A stretch of DNA of 35,508 nt from a virus: positions 1 through 35,508 of the IMG/VR virus record IMGVR_UViG_3300031565_000178. One strand, given 5' to 3'. Below, piece after piece: positions 1 through 6,667 of the stretch (position 1 is its first letter; every line of letters starts with the position of its first letter). Below the pieces are notes generated by a model. It did no database searches. It had not been told where the DNA came from and saw only the letters and a list, made by a program, of their open reading frames with translations. The position numbers and the translations under genes were made by a program.

Positions 1-222
1 TTCGGGCCAGCACTCATCAAGTGGCGCGTAGTGGGTGACGTCAAGTGGTTTGGGTTCCGTAACTCGGTAGTCCCACCATCGGTGGTTGAATGATCGATAG
101 AGTGCGATTGTGACGCCCGCGCCAGGTACATAAACCCAATACCAATCACTAGGCGGTTCGTTATCATAATCGCGCCAGTCATTCTTATCATAAACACTCC
201 AGGGAATCTTCACACAGGTCAT
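1..222 (-). CDS. DUF551-like small phage protein, 3'-truncated by the window edge
   Basis: An ATG at 222 opens a frame that stays open to position 1, giving 74 codons without a stop. An SD-like AGGGTGA lies just upstream. The protein is rich in Trp, Tyr and Asp. It contains WYWVYVPGAG near residues 28-37 and ends VTHYAPLDECWPE at the edge. That layout resembles the short DUF551 proteins of phage early regions, which carry a terminal HW-x-PLPEPP-like motif; their function is unknown. It starts 10 nt after the stop of the preceding gene, so it belongs to the same leftward early operon. The family assignment is from memory of the motif and is moderate at best. Confidence 0.6.
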   Translation of the reverse strand, partial: MTCVKIPWSVYDKNDWRDYDNEPPSDWYWVYVPGAGVTIALYRSFNHRWWDYRVTEPKPLDVTHYAPLDECWPE

Positions 223-232
223 TCTTTCACCC

Positions 233-394
233 TTAGTTCCATACGATCTTGGCTATCTCGAAAGCCAACTGGGGACTGCAATAGATGACGGGCATGGGAT
301 CATCCTTGTCCACCGGCCCATCGACGGGCCGCCACACTATGCTAAGGAACAGTTTCAAGCCGCGCCAAAGCCGGTAGACCGGGCTACGCTTCAC
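233..394 (-). CDS. small protein with an N-terminal hydrophobic/basic segment, unknown function
   Basis: I chose the GTG at 394 because GAGGAG lies 7 nt upstream. The same frame continues upstream to 469, but there it runs inside the preceding gene without an SD. The product is about 53 residues. It has a basic, aromatic start (SPVYRLWRGLKLFLSIVW) that could be an amphipathic or membrane-associated helix, followed by an acidic stretch and a hydrophobic tail. It overlaps the stop of the 384-689 gene by 11 nt, which suggests translational coupling. No family is recognised. Confidence 0.55.
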   Translation of the reverse strand: MKRSPVYRLWRGLKLFLSIVWRPVDGPVDKDDPMPVIYCSPQLAFEIAKIVWN

Positions 395-689
395 CCCTTC
401 GCTCCTCGCGCTCGACGATTTGTTTGAGCTGTAGAAACGCAGTACCCCACTCGTTTGTGCTTGGTACATGGGATGCCGCTCGAATCATCTCAATCATATT
501 TCGCGCCGCCTCCAGCAGCGTCGGTTCCGGCTTGCGGAGAACCCAGACGATATACGTGTGACAATCGGCTCCCTCTAGACAATCGCCCGCCACTAATTGC
601 CAGCCCGCCTTTTGCAACTGCTTGGCTTCATCGGGTATGCCACTACCACCCCATTCCCCTGCAAACGCTCTCAGTTCCGGTTCTGCCAT
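384..689 (-). CDS. hypothetical phage early protein (101 aa)
   Basis: The ATG at 689 follows a near-consensus SD (AAGGAGGAGCG). The protein combines a short N-terminal part containing AGWQLVAGDCLEGADCHTY with a helical C-terminal half (LLEAARNMIEMIRAA ... LQLKQIVEREERR). Two Cys lie six residues apart in the first half. I do not recognise the family. Its position in a run of small SD-led genes is typical of phage early operons. Confidence 0.7.
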   Translation of the reverse strand: MAEPELRAFAGEWGGSGIPDEAKQLQKAGWQLVAGDCLEGADCHTYIVWVLRKPEPTLLEAARNMIEMIRAASHVPSTNEWGTAFLQLKQIVEREERRGEA

Positions 690-699
690 CGCTCCTCCT

Positions 700-780
700 T
701 CACAACCAATCCGGGCCGCCCACGAGGACGGTCAATAACATCGCCACCAGGCACAAGAGCCAAAGTCGTCCTCGTATCAT
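700..780 (-). CDS. 26-residue single-pass membrane peptide
   Basis: ATG at 780, preceded by AAAGGAGCAGCG; TGA at 702-700. The peptide begins MIRGRLWLLCLVAMLLTV and ends VGGPDWL: a short Arg-containing start followed by about 16 hydrophobic residues. This is a membrane segment or an unusually short signal-like peptide. The stop lies immediately before the SD of the next gene (ATG at 689), so the spacing is what an authentic gene in this operon would show. Function is unknown. The good SD and the clean hydrophobic profile are the support. Confidence 0.6.
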   Translation of the reverse strand: MIRGRLWLLCLVAMLLTVLVGGPDWL

Positions 781-791
781 CGCTGCTCCTT

Positions 792-911
792 TCATTGGCG
801 GATAGCCGGAATCTTCCCACAGTTCTCGCAGTCAATCTCGTCATCCAGATCGTAAGCTTGGCCGCCGCACATCGTTTTGTGCCATCTATATACGCTGCTG
901 GCATTACCCAT
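792..911 (-). CDS. 39-residue putative zinc-binding mini-protein
   Basis: This frame runs from ATG 911 to TGA 792. It contains HKTMCGG near the middle and DCENCGK near the end, so a His-x3-Cys plus Cys-x2-Cys arrangement could bind zinc. The acidic DLDDEID linker looks like real protein. The start is uncertain: AGGAGG lies only 2 nt before ATG 911. It is better spaced for ATG 904, which opens a different 77-codon frame (671-904) of unnatural, Arg/Thr-rich composition. An in-frame ATG at 872 is a third option. The stop sits just before the SD of the 26-residue membrane peptide gene, which favours this reading. Confidence 0.45.
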   Translation of the reverse strand: MGNASSVYRWHKTMCGGQAYDLDDEIDCENCGKIPAIRQ

Positions 912-1254
912 CACCTCCTACCAGTGCCCTCTCTGTGAATTCCGCAAAGCCGTCAATGACCCTCATCCTCATGATTATTGACTTTGTCTCATTGACTGGC
1001 ACGCGCATCAATTGCTCCGCTATGTCCTTTTCGGCGCGACCCCTGGCGATGCGCAGACCTTTCTCTCGGTCCCACGGCAGTTTCGGACATTTAGCATCAT
1101 TCAGGTTGTATTTCGCAAAACCAAACCCGACGAAATCTTGTCCCTGGAATTCTAGCCGAAGCTGCTCAAAGGAGTAGGGATACCTACTCAGACTGCGGAG
1201 ACATTCTGTTTCCTGATTCCGCACCAGCGCCTTGGCCTGCTTCTTGGATAGCAT
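904..1254 (-). CDS. hypothetical phage early protein (116 aa)
   Basis: The ATG at 1254 overlaps the upstream stop as TGATG and follows AAGGAGGTC, a strong SD. The basic N-terminus (MLSKKQAKALVRNQE) leads into a mixed region with WDREKGLRIARGRAEKDIAE, and the protein ends in a short helical tail. I recognise no domain. It sits two genes downstream of the Bet-type annealing protein, so a role in replication or recombination is possible but unproven. Confidence 0.72.
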   Translation of the reverse strand: MLSKKQAKALVRNQETECLRSLSRYPYSFEQLRLEFQGQDFVGFGFAKYNLNDAKCPKLPWDREKGLRIARGRAEKDIAEQLMRVPVNETKSIIMRMRVIDGFAEFTERALVGGDG

Positions 1255-1610
1255 CAGACCTCCTTATTCTCCTGCCACCAGTTGCACTTTGCGCACCCGC
1301 CACGACAGGCCAGGGTATACAAGCCGTCTCCCCCAACTTCCCTCACCCACTCGGTGGTCATCTCCAGATACCATTGCGCCGTGTTTCTAAACTGGCAAGC
1401 ACGTCCATCATGCCATGCCTTACGGCCATGTTGGGCGATAGCCAAAAAGTGGGAGCATATCCCCACGTGACGATCACCGTCCATATCTTCTGTCGGATGC
1501 CAGTCTATACACTGGGCGCAACACCGCACGTGTGGATGGGTCATCCCGTTTTGATCCGGGCCATCGTACTTCAATCTATCCCGGACTTTCACGAACCCTG
1601 GATCGTCCAT
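1254..1610 (-). CDS. Cys/His-rich putative zinc-binding protein (118 aa)
   Basis: The start at 1610 overlaps the Bet stop as TGATG. Clustered Cys and His occur throughout: HVRCCAQCIDWH near residues 27-38, GICSHF near 50-55, ACQF near 71-74 and CRGGCAKCNWW near the C-terminus. This pattern suggests one or two zinc sites. No exonuclease or nuclease catalytic motif is evident. Being directly coupled to the annealing protein makes a recombination accessory role plausible, but that is inference from context only. Confidence 0.7.
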   Translation of the reverse strand: MDDPGFVKVRDRLKYDGPDQNGMTHPHVRCCAQCIDWHPTEDMDGDRHVGICSHFLAIAQHGRKAWHDGRACQFRNTAQWYLEMTTEWVREVGGDGLYTLACRGGCAKCNWWQENKEV

Positions 1611-2683
1611 CAGAGGGGAATCTCCGTCTGCTCGTGGACTTCCTTTCCCTGGGCGGCTTGCTCTGCGACCCAGGCGTCTATCTTAACTTTGGCTTGTCCT
1701 ACCGTGTATCCGGCCACGACCCAGGGAAGCACAGCATTCAGGTTCAGGGTTTTGTGGATGCCCTCAAGTCCGATGTCGAAGTGATTGAGGCCGTAGTCCA
1801 GAATTCCCAAGATCGCGTTGGCGTCTTCCATGCTGCGGTCCCATTCCTTCATGCTCTCGACGCCGAACTCCTTATGCACGGTCTCGCGTGACAAGTTCAT
1901 GTCGCCCACCTTGGCCCAGAATCTGTCCCGTGCGGCCTTTGTCCAGCCTTCCCAGCCAACGCCTTTGGGCGCGGCTTTCTGCTTGACCTTGGGCGCTGAT
2001 TGCTTGGTCTGAGGTGGTTCCTTTTTGCCCTTGGGTTCTTGTTGTGATTGCTGCTGGCCAGTCTCCTTTGAGCCATTATCGTCTCCGGCCTGGTCCATCT
2101 CTTCGGTGGTATAGAGTCCACTGAGTTCCTGAGGAAATGCTTTGCGCAAGCCAAGCGATTCAGCGCACTTCGCCAACTGGTTCGCGGGCATCTTGCTCCA
2201 CATCCAGTTCGGTTCGCCGCTTTTCTTCGTGACCACATACTCTCTATAGATAGCAACCGTCCATAGGGGTTCCCTAAAGTTGCTGTTCTGAATGCCTACC
2301 TTGGCGGCTTGTGGTGGTTTCGATTGGAGCCAGACATCCAGCCATTTGCCGTCCTCGCCACACCAAAAGGGTCCTAACTGGCCCGCGTACTTTCCGGTCC
2401 GTTCCGCAACTAGACGGAAACCATCTATGCTGACCTGCACGCCCATCACCTCTCGACTCTCACGACTACTCCAGCGTTTCACCATGTAAATTTGTCGCGC
2501 AAATGGGTCAAGTCCCGTCCGGCGGCATTGGTACAAGAACAGTTTCAGTTCGTCATCGGTGGCACCCTTTGCGATAGTTCGCTTAATGAGTTCGATTTGA
2601 TCTGGGCTGAACTCTATTGGTTGAATTGTCACCGTCTCCGGCGTCAGCATGGGCAGAACCGTCACAACCTGCTTGTCAGCCAC
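1610..2683 (-). CDS. bet: Bet/RecT-type single-strand annealing protein with C-terminal extension
   Basis: Residues about 20-200 match the phage Bet (lambda Red beta) family. Typical segments are a helix of the form [20 protein letters not shown], then [19 protein letters not shown] and [17 protein letters not shown], and later [18 protein letters not shown]. Such proteins anneal complementary single strands during phage recombination and replication. I chose the GTG at 2683 because GGAGGAG lies 4 nt upstream; a TTG at 2698 is the alternative. After a Gln/Lys/Pro-rich linker (about residues 210-245) comes an extra roughly 110-residue domain beginning [20 protein letters not shown], not found in lambda Bet. 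No partner exonuclease is recognisable nearby. Confidence 0.88.
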   Translation of the reverse strand: MADKQVVTVLPMLTPETVTIQPIEFSPDQIELIKRTIAKGATDDELKLFLYQCRRTGLDPFARQIYMVKRWSSRESREVMGVQVSIDGFRLVAERTGKYAGQLGPFWCGEDGKWLDVWLQSKPPQAAKVGIQNSNFREPLWTVAIYREYVVTKKSGEPNWMWSKMPANQLAKCAESLGLRKAFPQELSGLYTTEEMDQAGDDNGSKETGQQQSQQEPKGKKEPPQTKQSAPKVKQKAAPKGVGWEGWTKAARDRFWAKVGDMNLSRETVHKEFGVESMKEWDRSMEDANAILGILDYGLNHFDIGLEGIHKTLNLNAVLPWVVAGYTVGQAKVKIDAWVAEQAAQGKEVHEQTEIPL

Positions 2684-2876
2684 CGCACTCCTCCTCAAGT
2701 TTGAGCATCATATTGAGATATGCCAGGTCGCCCAGCGGCAATCCCAGCAAACCATCTCTCACGATGGTGCGCCCCATGTCGCCATCTGCGGGCACGAAAA
2801 ACGCTGGCGACTCCTGCAGATTGATGAACGTGTCGCGCGTGACACAGATTTGATCGCCGTCCCTAAACCACTTCAT
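2676..2876 (-). CDS. hypothetical protein (66 aa)
   Basis: The ATG at 2876 is chosen because AAAGGAGGAGCGCG precedes it. The open frame extends further upstream only as a shadow of the 2863-3192 gene. The product starts [20 protein letters not shown] and looks like a small beta-rich protein with a helical end ([14 protein letters not shown]). It overlaps the neighbours by 14 and 8 nt. No family is recognised. Confidence 0.65.
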   Translation of the reverse strand: MKWFRDGDQICVTRDTFINLQESPAFFVPADGDMGRTIVRDGLLGLPLGDLAYLNMMLKLEEECGG

Positions 2877-3192
2877 CGCGCTCCTCCTTTCCCCAATCTT
2901 GCCCCATTTTGAATGCTTCTTCGGGCGTTGGCACACCAGCACTGGCCTTGCCAAACACCGGGTGTGCGCAACGGAACAGCCTCTCAACCCTGACCCTGGT
3001 CTCGTGATCATAGTATCCAGCGTAATAGCCAAGATTTCCCTTCTCGACTTCTTCCGCCTTTTCTCTGGTACGACCCCAGTTCATAGTATGCTCCACGCAC
3101 GACTCAAAATACGCATCGGCTTCTTCCTGGTCTGTGATCTTCATGGCTGGCCGATATTTCTCGCCCATCGTAATCAACTTCTCAAGTGCCAT
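2863..3192 (-). CDS. hypothetical protein (109 aa)
   Basis: ATG at 3192 with a consensus AAAGGAGGAGCGAG in front. The sequence is soluble and charged, with EEADAYFESCVEH and YYAGYYDHETRVRVERLF, suggesting a helical fold. One Cys lies in each half. I recognise no domain. Its SD is nearly identical to those of several neighbours, consistent with one co-evolved early operon. Confidence 0.72.
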   Translation of the reverse strand: MALEKLITMGEKYRPAMKITDQEEADAYFESCVEHTMNWGRTREKAEEVEKGNLGYYAGYYDHETRVRVERLFRCAHPVFGKASAGVPTPEEAFKMGQDWGKEERDEVV

Positions 3193-3210
3193 CTCGCTCC
3201 TCCTTTGAAA

Positions 3211-3609
3211 CTACAACCGGTTAGAACTCTTTGCGATCTTTGCCCCGAGAGCAGAGTAGGCTTCATCCAGTTCCTCGTTCATATTCGCAATCCTGATTGC
3301 CAACTGTAGAATCTGCTCCTGCAGAGTGCCAATGTATTTAGTAATGTCAGCATCCAGTCCCCCGCTTCCCTTGCACACCGGGCACTTCTTCTCGTCATCG
3401 TCTGGCGGCCCATCGCCGGTGACGAATCCAGTGCCGTCACAAGCGGGGCAGTCGGTCTCTCCGAGTACATATGCGATTCCACACGATAGGCACAGGACGG
3501 TAGGATCGTCAGCGCTTATCCTTTCCTGCCAATCCCTGCGCCGCTCGCCGCATTTCGGGCACAGCGGCTCGGGGTTGTCGGGCGGGTCGTTATGATTCTG
3601 TGGATTCAT
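3211..3609 (-). CDS. multi-zinc-finger protein (zinc ribbon plus DnaJ-type CxxCxGxG repeats)
   Basis: ATG at 3609 after AGGGAGGGCCAAG. Eight Cys form four CxxC knuckles: CPKCGERR (residues 17-24), CLSCG (about 40-44), CPACDGTGF (about 54-62) and CPVCKGSGG (about 76-84). The last two follow the CxxCxGxG pattern of DnaJ cysteine-rich domains. A C-terminal helix (IGTLQEQILQLAIRIANMNEELDEAY) could form a coiled coil. The likely role is protein or nucleic-acid binding through zinc-stabilised fingers; the partner is unknown. It overlaps the preceding gene by 20 nt. Confidence 0.8.
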   Translation of the reverse strand: MNPQNHNDPPDNPEPLCPKCGERRRDWQERISADDPTVLCLSCGIAYVLGETDCPACDGTGFVTGDGPPDDDEKKCPVCKGSGGLDADITKYIGTLQEQILQLAIRIANMNEELDEAYSALGAKIAKSSNRL

Positions 3610-4009
3610 CTTGGCCCTCCCTATTTATGCTCCATGGTACGTCTGGCTTTTTATGAGGCGAAGCCATGCGCTCTTCGCATTGATCCCTCACACGGCGTGC
3701 CCGTTGCCCAATTTCATCCCTGCAATTGACAAGATTCAGTTCTCCCCAAGGGAATCCGGAGTTCGCCAGCTCACGACCTAACCAATAAGCTCGCCGCTTA
3801 TTCTGGTACAGCAACAATGCATAGCCAGTGGGCATATGCGTAATCGTATAGCCAGGTCCTTCGGGTGTTTTGTGTACCCCTATGAAGTCACCATACAACA
3901 TGCCTTCCAGTTGTCGTATCACGGCCTCCTCGTCCAGCGCTGTAAGATCTGGACGGCACATACAGGGCACCAATCCGGCATGTCCCTTGATGATGGGCTT
4001 GTCACACAT
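3590..4009 (-). CDS. hypothetical protein (139 aa)
   Basis: The ATG at 4009 follows GGAGAGGAGGAGGC, far better than the longer frame start at 4054. The N-terminus has three Cys (MCDKP ... PCMCRPDL). The middle contains a motif GPGYTITHMPTGYALLLYQN that looks like a small beta-sheet domain. The tail is Arg- and Glu-rich and polar. I cannot assign a family. Confidence 0.7.
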   Translation of the reverse strand: MCDKPIIKGHAGLVPCMCRPDLTALDEEAVIRQLEGMLYGDFIGVHKTPEGPGYTITHMPTGYALLLYQNKRRAYWLGRELANSGFPWGELNLVNCRDEIGQRARRVRDQCEERMASPHKKPDVPWSINREGQDESTES

Positions 4010-4035
4010 GCCTCCTCCTCTCCTTGCGGATTCTG

Positions 4036-4317
4036 TCATTGGCGGGCGGGGCATTCGCCACTATGCTCACCCGCCCCTGCGATAGTCCATGAAAGCCAAC
4101 CGGGATAATTCTTCCGTCTCCATATCCATCCCCACCAATACGCCTCAACGCTTCCCTGGTTAGCTTGACTCATATTGTTAACTGTCTTCGCGAGCCAATC
4201 ACAGAGCCGTCCCGAAACATCTTTGAGCGTTCTGGCTGGCCTCGATGGCCCATGAATGAATGTGATGTAGTTAGTCTCGTGGTCAATGGCGTATGCGATG
4301 CCCCAGATTCTTGTCAT
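4036..4317 (-). CDS. hypothetical protein (93 aa), Trp-rich
   Basis: ATG at 4317 after GGGTGAGCATTC. The first 40 residues (TRIWGIAYAIDHETNYITF) look like a beta-hairpin domain. The second half carries a cluster of Trp (YWWGWIWRRKNYPGWLSW), which may be an interfacial or membrane-touching segment. No homology is recognised. It lies 14 nt after the previous stop in the same operon. Confidence 0.6.
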   Translation of the reverse strand: MTRIWGIAYAIDHETNYITFIHGPSRPARTLKDVSGRLCDWLAKTVNNMSQANQGSVEAYWWGWIWRRKNYPGWLSWTIAGAGEHSGECPARQ

Positions 4318-4331
4318 GAATGCTCACCCTT

Positions 4332-4478
4332 TCACCACGGGTTGCGAAACATCTGCCAGACGAAATGCTCGCCGAGCCACCACGCCAATCCGATAGCGAC
4401 CGCGATCACCAACAGTCTGATGGGCACGACCAGTGCCCCGCTGATGCTCCTCGATGATGGCCGGTCCGACCACTTCAT
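4332..4478 (-). CDS. 48-residue single-pass membrane protein
   Basis: I place the start at ATG 4478 because AAAGGAG lies 4 nt upstream. A longer version from 4529 would overlap the previous stop by 8 nt and is possible. The product has a short basic, Ser-rich start and a hydrophobic run ALVVPIRLLVIAVAIGLAWW (about residues 15-34), followed by an aromatic tail. It is probably an inner-membrane protein. Small membrane proteins in phage early operons often interfere with the host envelope, but no specific function can be given. Confidence 0.6.
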   Translation of the reverse strand: MKWSDRPSSRSISGALVVPIRLLVIAVAIGLAWWLGEHFVWQMFRNPW

Positions 4479-4521
4479 ATTGCTCCTTTCGGCCTGCGGG
4501 GCGCCCCGTGGCACCCACCCA

Positions 4522-4746
4522 TCAGACATATTCGATAATCTGATCCATCGGCACCCATTCGGTTGCATGTCCACCGAGGATGAAGCCCATGTCGATCAAT
4601 AGATGCGGGCTACCACTGGCCATAGCTCTGCGACGAGACGCCTTTCGGATTCCGCGTTTGCCCGGCTCTCCCCAACCGCATATGGTCCCGGTACGTCCAT
4701 CCGCTAACAGGACCTTATGCCCTAGATTCCGTGCCTTGACGAGCAT
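4522..4746 (-). CDS. hypothetical protein (74 aa)
   Basis: ATG at 4746 is preceded by AAGGAGGACAG; the upstream ATG at 4770 lacks an SD. The N-terminal half (GHKVLLADGRTGTICGWGEPG) reads like a small SH3-like beta-barrel. It is followed by a basic stretch (RKASRRR) and a C-terminal WVPMDQIIEYV. The overall look is of a small phage beta protein that might bind nucleic acid. It overlaps the upstream gene by 32 nt. Confidence 0.65.
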   Translation of the reverse strand: MLVKARNLGHKVLLADGRTGTICGWGEPGKRGIRKASRRRAMASGSPHLLIDMGFILGGHATEWVPMDQIIEYV

Positions 4747-4966
4747 CTGTCCTCCTTGCCGCCCACGCATTGGCCCTCTTCACGATCCTGCGCCAGAGGG
4801 CGCATCGATAAGCGTGGTAACGGTCCGTCGGTCTGCAAATCTCCAAGTCCTCCTCGACGGCCTCAATCCAAGATTGGCCAGAACGCCTGCCGATCCCGTG
4901 ATAGGTAGCGAAGCGCTCGGCTTTGGCTTCCAGACTGAATGGATTGTTCGTGAATGCGCTGGTCAT
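4715..4966 (-). CDS. hypothetical protein (83 aa)
   Basis: ATG at 4966 follows AAGGAGGCACC. The protein is mostly helical and basic towards the C-terminus (RIVKRANAWAARRTDAR). No domain is recognised. It lies directly after the XRE regulator gene and so is the second gene of the promoter-proximal early operon. Confidence 0.68.
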   Translation of the reverse strand: MTSAFTNNPFSLEAKAERFATYHGIGRRSGQSWIEAVEEDLEICRPTDRYHAYRCALWRRIVKRANAWAARRTDARQGTESRA

Positions 4967-4987
4967 GGTGCCTCCTTGCCGCCGTCG

Positions 4988-5206
4988 CTAGTCGGCGTCC
5001 TTGACCAGTACCTTTAGCGCCTCATCCGAGGCCGGGGAAAAGTCCAGCACCTTCTGAATCTTGGCTGCCGTCTCGTCCGTCGCCCTGACCAGGCCGGTCT
5101 CGATGAAGCTGATAATCCTCTGGCTGGAGCCGACGCGTTCCGCCAGTTCCGCCTGGGTCATTCCCCGCGCGGTACGCATTATCCTTACGGCTCTGCCGAA
5201 GTTCAT
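4988..5206 (-). CDS. XRE/Cro-type helix-turn-helix transcriptional regulator
   Basis: The 72-residue protein is almost entirely an HTH_3 domain: RIMRTARGMTQAELAERVG (helices 1-2) followed by SSQRIISFIETG (recognition helix) and a closing helix (ETAAKIQKVLDF). Such proteins are Cro- or repressor-like and bind palindromic operators. AGGAGG precedes ATG 5206 by 4 nt. It is the first gene after the promoter at 5236-5264, and an inverted repeat lies just upstream of that promoter, so autoregulation is likely. No dimerisation or cleavage domain is present, which favours a Cro-like rather than LexA-cleavable repressor. Confidence 0.85.
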   Translation of the reverse strand: MNFGRAVRIMRTARGMTQAELAERVGSSQRIISFIETGLVRATDETAAKIQKVLDFSPASDEALKVLVKDAD

Positions 5207-5235
5207 GAACCCTCCTCATCCTTCATCTCACTGCT

Positions 5236-5264
5236 ATTATAGCATACATTATCCAACTTGTATA
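5236..5264 (-). promoter_or_regulatory. putative sigma70-type promoter for the early operon
   Basis: Read on the minus strand, TATACA (5264-5259) and TATAAT (5241-5236) are separated by 17 nt. The -10 is consensus and the -35 matches 4 of 6. It points at the XRE gene, with transcription starting around 5229. An alternative TTGACG at 5279-5274 would sit 20 nt from a GATAAT at 5253-5248, which is less well spaced. Confidence 0.65.
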
Positions 5265-5270
5265 GCCCCT

Positions 5271-5305
5271 ATGCGTCAATTTTTATTGACATTTCCGTGA
5301 CGCAT
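5271..5305. repeat. 8-bp inverted repeat, candidate operator
   Basis: ATGCGTCA at 5271-5278 is repeated in inverted orientation as TGACGCAT at 5298-5305, with a 19-nt AT-rich centre. It lies immediately upstream of the -35 element of the XRE promoter. The arms are perfect. Candidate binding site for the adjacent XRE protein; this is inferred from position only. Confidence 0.5.
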
Positions 5306-5317
5306 CACAGACAACGA

Positions 5318-5348
5318 GAAGAGCGGCGCCGGTGAGACGCCGCCCTTC
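5318..5348 (-). terminator. strong GC-rich hairpin ending the late operon
   Basis: On the minus strand an 11-bp stem (arms 5348-5338 and 5328-5318) closes a 9-nt loop. One pair is G-U, which would be an A-C mismatch in a plus-strand transcript, so the structure favours the leftward RNA. The stem ends in CTTC and the downstream tract is only moderately U-rich. It lies 46 nt after the last late gene. Probably a terminator, possibly not fully intrinsic. Confidence 0.55.
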
Positions 5349-5371
5349 CCTGTGAAAAGGAGGAGTATGGT

Positions 5372-5387
5372 CAGCGCTTTCGCGCTG
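5372..5387. other. small perfect hairpin CAGCGC-loop-GCGCTG
   Basis: A 6-bp stem with a 4-nt loop, which reads GAAA on the minus strand (a stable GNRA tetraloop), lies 6 nt past the stop of the small membrane protein gene ending at 5394. It may protect the 3' end of the late transcript or act together with the larger hairpin at 5318-5348. Confidence 0.45.
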
Positions 5388-5393
5388 TTTCTG

Positions 5394-5654
5394 CTAGGAT
5401 CGTTTCTTGAGTCCGCTAAAGAAGCCGCAGGCTGCGAACCCGGCTAGAAGACCAGCACCGGTCACGTTAATCACGGTCGCGGCCTCCGGGTAGAGTTTTG
5501 CGGTTTGGGCAAGCCAAGATAGCCCGACGCCCGCCGCGACTGACACACCGACAGTCCAACGATCTTTCAGTTTGGGAAAGCAATACTTGATTACCTCCAT
5601 GATGCCAGTGACCAGAACCATGCCTCCCAGACCCCATAATGAGAACTCCGCCAT
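5394..5654 (-). CDS. small multi-pass membrane protein, holin candidate
   Basis: ATG at 5654 follows GGGAGGTTGAGAC. The 86-residue protein has hydrophobic segments at about residues 5-24, 35-52 and 60-80, and ends in a short basic tail (GLKKRS). Size, two to three membrane segments and a charged C-terminus fit class I or II phage holins, which permeabilise the inner membrane at lysis. It is the last gene of the late operon. No endolysin is recognisable beside it, so the holin call rests on topology and position. Confidence 0.6.
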   Translation of the reverse strand: MAEFSLWGLGGMVLVTGIMEVIKYCFPKLKDRWTVGVSVAAGVGLSWLAQTAKLYPEAATVINVTGAGLLAGFAACGFFSGLKKRS

Positions 5655-5684
5655 GTCTCAACCTCCCAATATGCTAAGCCTATT

Positions 5685-6209
5685 CTACCATGCTTTTGCA
5701 GCTAACGCAACCGCTAGAGTGATGAGCACTGCCGAAACCTGGATGGTCAATAAAATCATTGAAACCATCAGCACCCGAGATTTGAAGTGGCCGAGTCGGT
5801 TATTCGCCGAAAGCGCGTACAGATAATCGCTCACCAGTTGCTTATAAGCATTCTCATCGCTTTCAGACAAGTATTCTTTCCAGATCGTTTCCCAGTCAAG
5901 TCGGATAGGCGACCGAGTGGTTCGTGGCCACAAACCAACCAGGGTCAAGGCTAGCATAATAAGATAGGCTGCGAACTGAACCCAACCCCACAAGCCAGTT
6001 GCGGGCTTGAGGGCGACGAACAAGGCGAAAATGAAGCCCGCGGCAATAAAGATGGAGACCAACTTGTTGTCAAGGCTATCCCAAGCCCTGAGGGCTTCTT
6101 CATGTTGCGTTTGAAGCTCAACAAGAATCATCTTCTCTCTTTCGTTCATAGGAAGTTCCTCCATATCTGATACCTTGCGCCGTTTGATTCGGTTCTTGCG
6201 AGACGTCAT
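5685..6209 (-). CDS. three-TM membrane protein, putative toxin paired with Panacea antitoxin
   Basis: The ATG at 6209 overlaps the Panacea gene stop as ATGA. After a basic N-terminus come membrane segments at about residues 49-68 and 75-94, a polar helical region (about 100-145), and a third segment at about 148-170. TM1-TM2-helical arm-TM3 is broadly the layout of SLATT- and Pycsar-type membrane effectors. Known Panacea-neutralised toxins include membrane-acting proteins. Together with tight coupling downstream of a Panacea gene, this suggests a membrane-damaging toxin or abortive-infection effector. No catalytic domain is visible, and the toxin role is inference. Confidence 0.6.
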   Translation of the reverse strand: MTSRKNRIKRRKVSDMEELPMNEREKMILVELQTQHEEALRAWDSLDNKLVSIFIAAGFIFALFVALKPATGLWGWVQFAAYLIMLALTLVGLWPRTTRSPIRLDWETIWKEYLSESDENAYKQLVSDYLYALSANNRLGHFKSRVLMVSMILLTIQVSAVLITLAVALAAKAW

Positions 6210-6667
6210 TGCTCAATGAGTCGGGTCTTGAAGAACTTCTCCATTCCCTTCGTCGAGATTATGCCGTCTGCTCGCGCCTCACAATATGGAGGCTCAGTAT
6301 GTGTCATGTTTCGCAGAGTCCAGGCAGTGAATTGACCATAGACAGCAAAAACCTCATCCAGGACTTGCCTTGTTTCGTCTGGCAATTGAGACAATGCTTC
6401 CTTTGGACAAGCAATTGGCCCAGCCCCATATTCCTTGAATGCGCGGTAGATTTCGGGGACTACTGGCCCATGCATCCACCTGTAGATTTCTTCATCAAAG
6501 AGCCGACTTCCTAGGATTGCCAAATGGAATCCCTGGGCATAATAGAGTAGCTTTTGAAGCTTGAGGTTAGTGATAAAATCACCCTCTTCTTCACAAACGA
6601 TTGCAAGGAAATATCTGGCTACATCCATAGCATCTTCCATCGTGATTATCTTCCCTTGATCATCCAT
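6206..6667 (-). CDS. Panacea (DUF4065/SocA-like) domain protein, putative antitoxin
   Basis: The 153-residue protein carries the family hallmark at residues about 33-83: TNLKLQKLLYYAQGFHLAI, an F-x-E-x-I-x-x-W turn, HGPVVPEIYRAFKEYG. Panacea domains act as promiscuous antitoxins that neutralise varied partner toxins; SocA is a proteolytic adaptor relative. The start at 6667 overlaps the upstream broken gene by 8 nt. The stop overlaps the start of the membrane protein gene, giving a two-gene antitoxin-then-toxin arrangement. Its presence inside a phage late operon suggests superinfection exclusion or an anti-defence role. Confidence 0.85.
   Translation of the reverse strand: MDDQGKIITMEDAMDVARYFLAIVCEEEGDFITNLKLQKLLYYAQGFHLAILGSRLFDEEIYRWMHGPVVPEIYRAFKEYGAGPIACPKEALSQLPDETRQVLDEVFAVYGQFTAWTLRNMTHTEPPYCEARADGIISTKGMEKFFKTRLIEQ

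Noticed and set aside
671-904. 77-codon minus-strand ORF starting at 904
   Set aside because: The SD spacing is good, but the protein is Arg/Thr-rich and unnatural. It overlaps two better small genes (792-911 and 700-780), each with protein-like features. Kept only as an alternative.
5367-5447. Plus-strand 26-codon ORF with consensus SD
   Set aside because: It overlaps the 3' end of the membrane protein gene and lacks a clear plus-strand -10 element. The purine-rich SD could be incidental, so it is only mentioned under the control-region finding.
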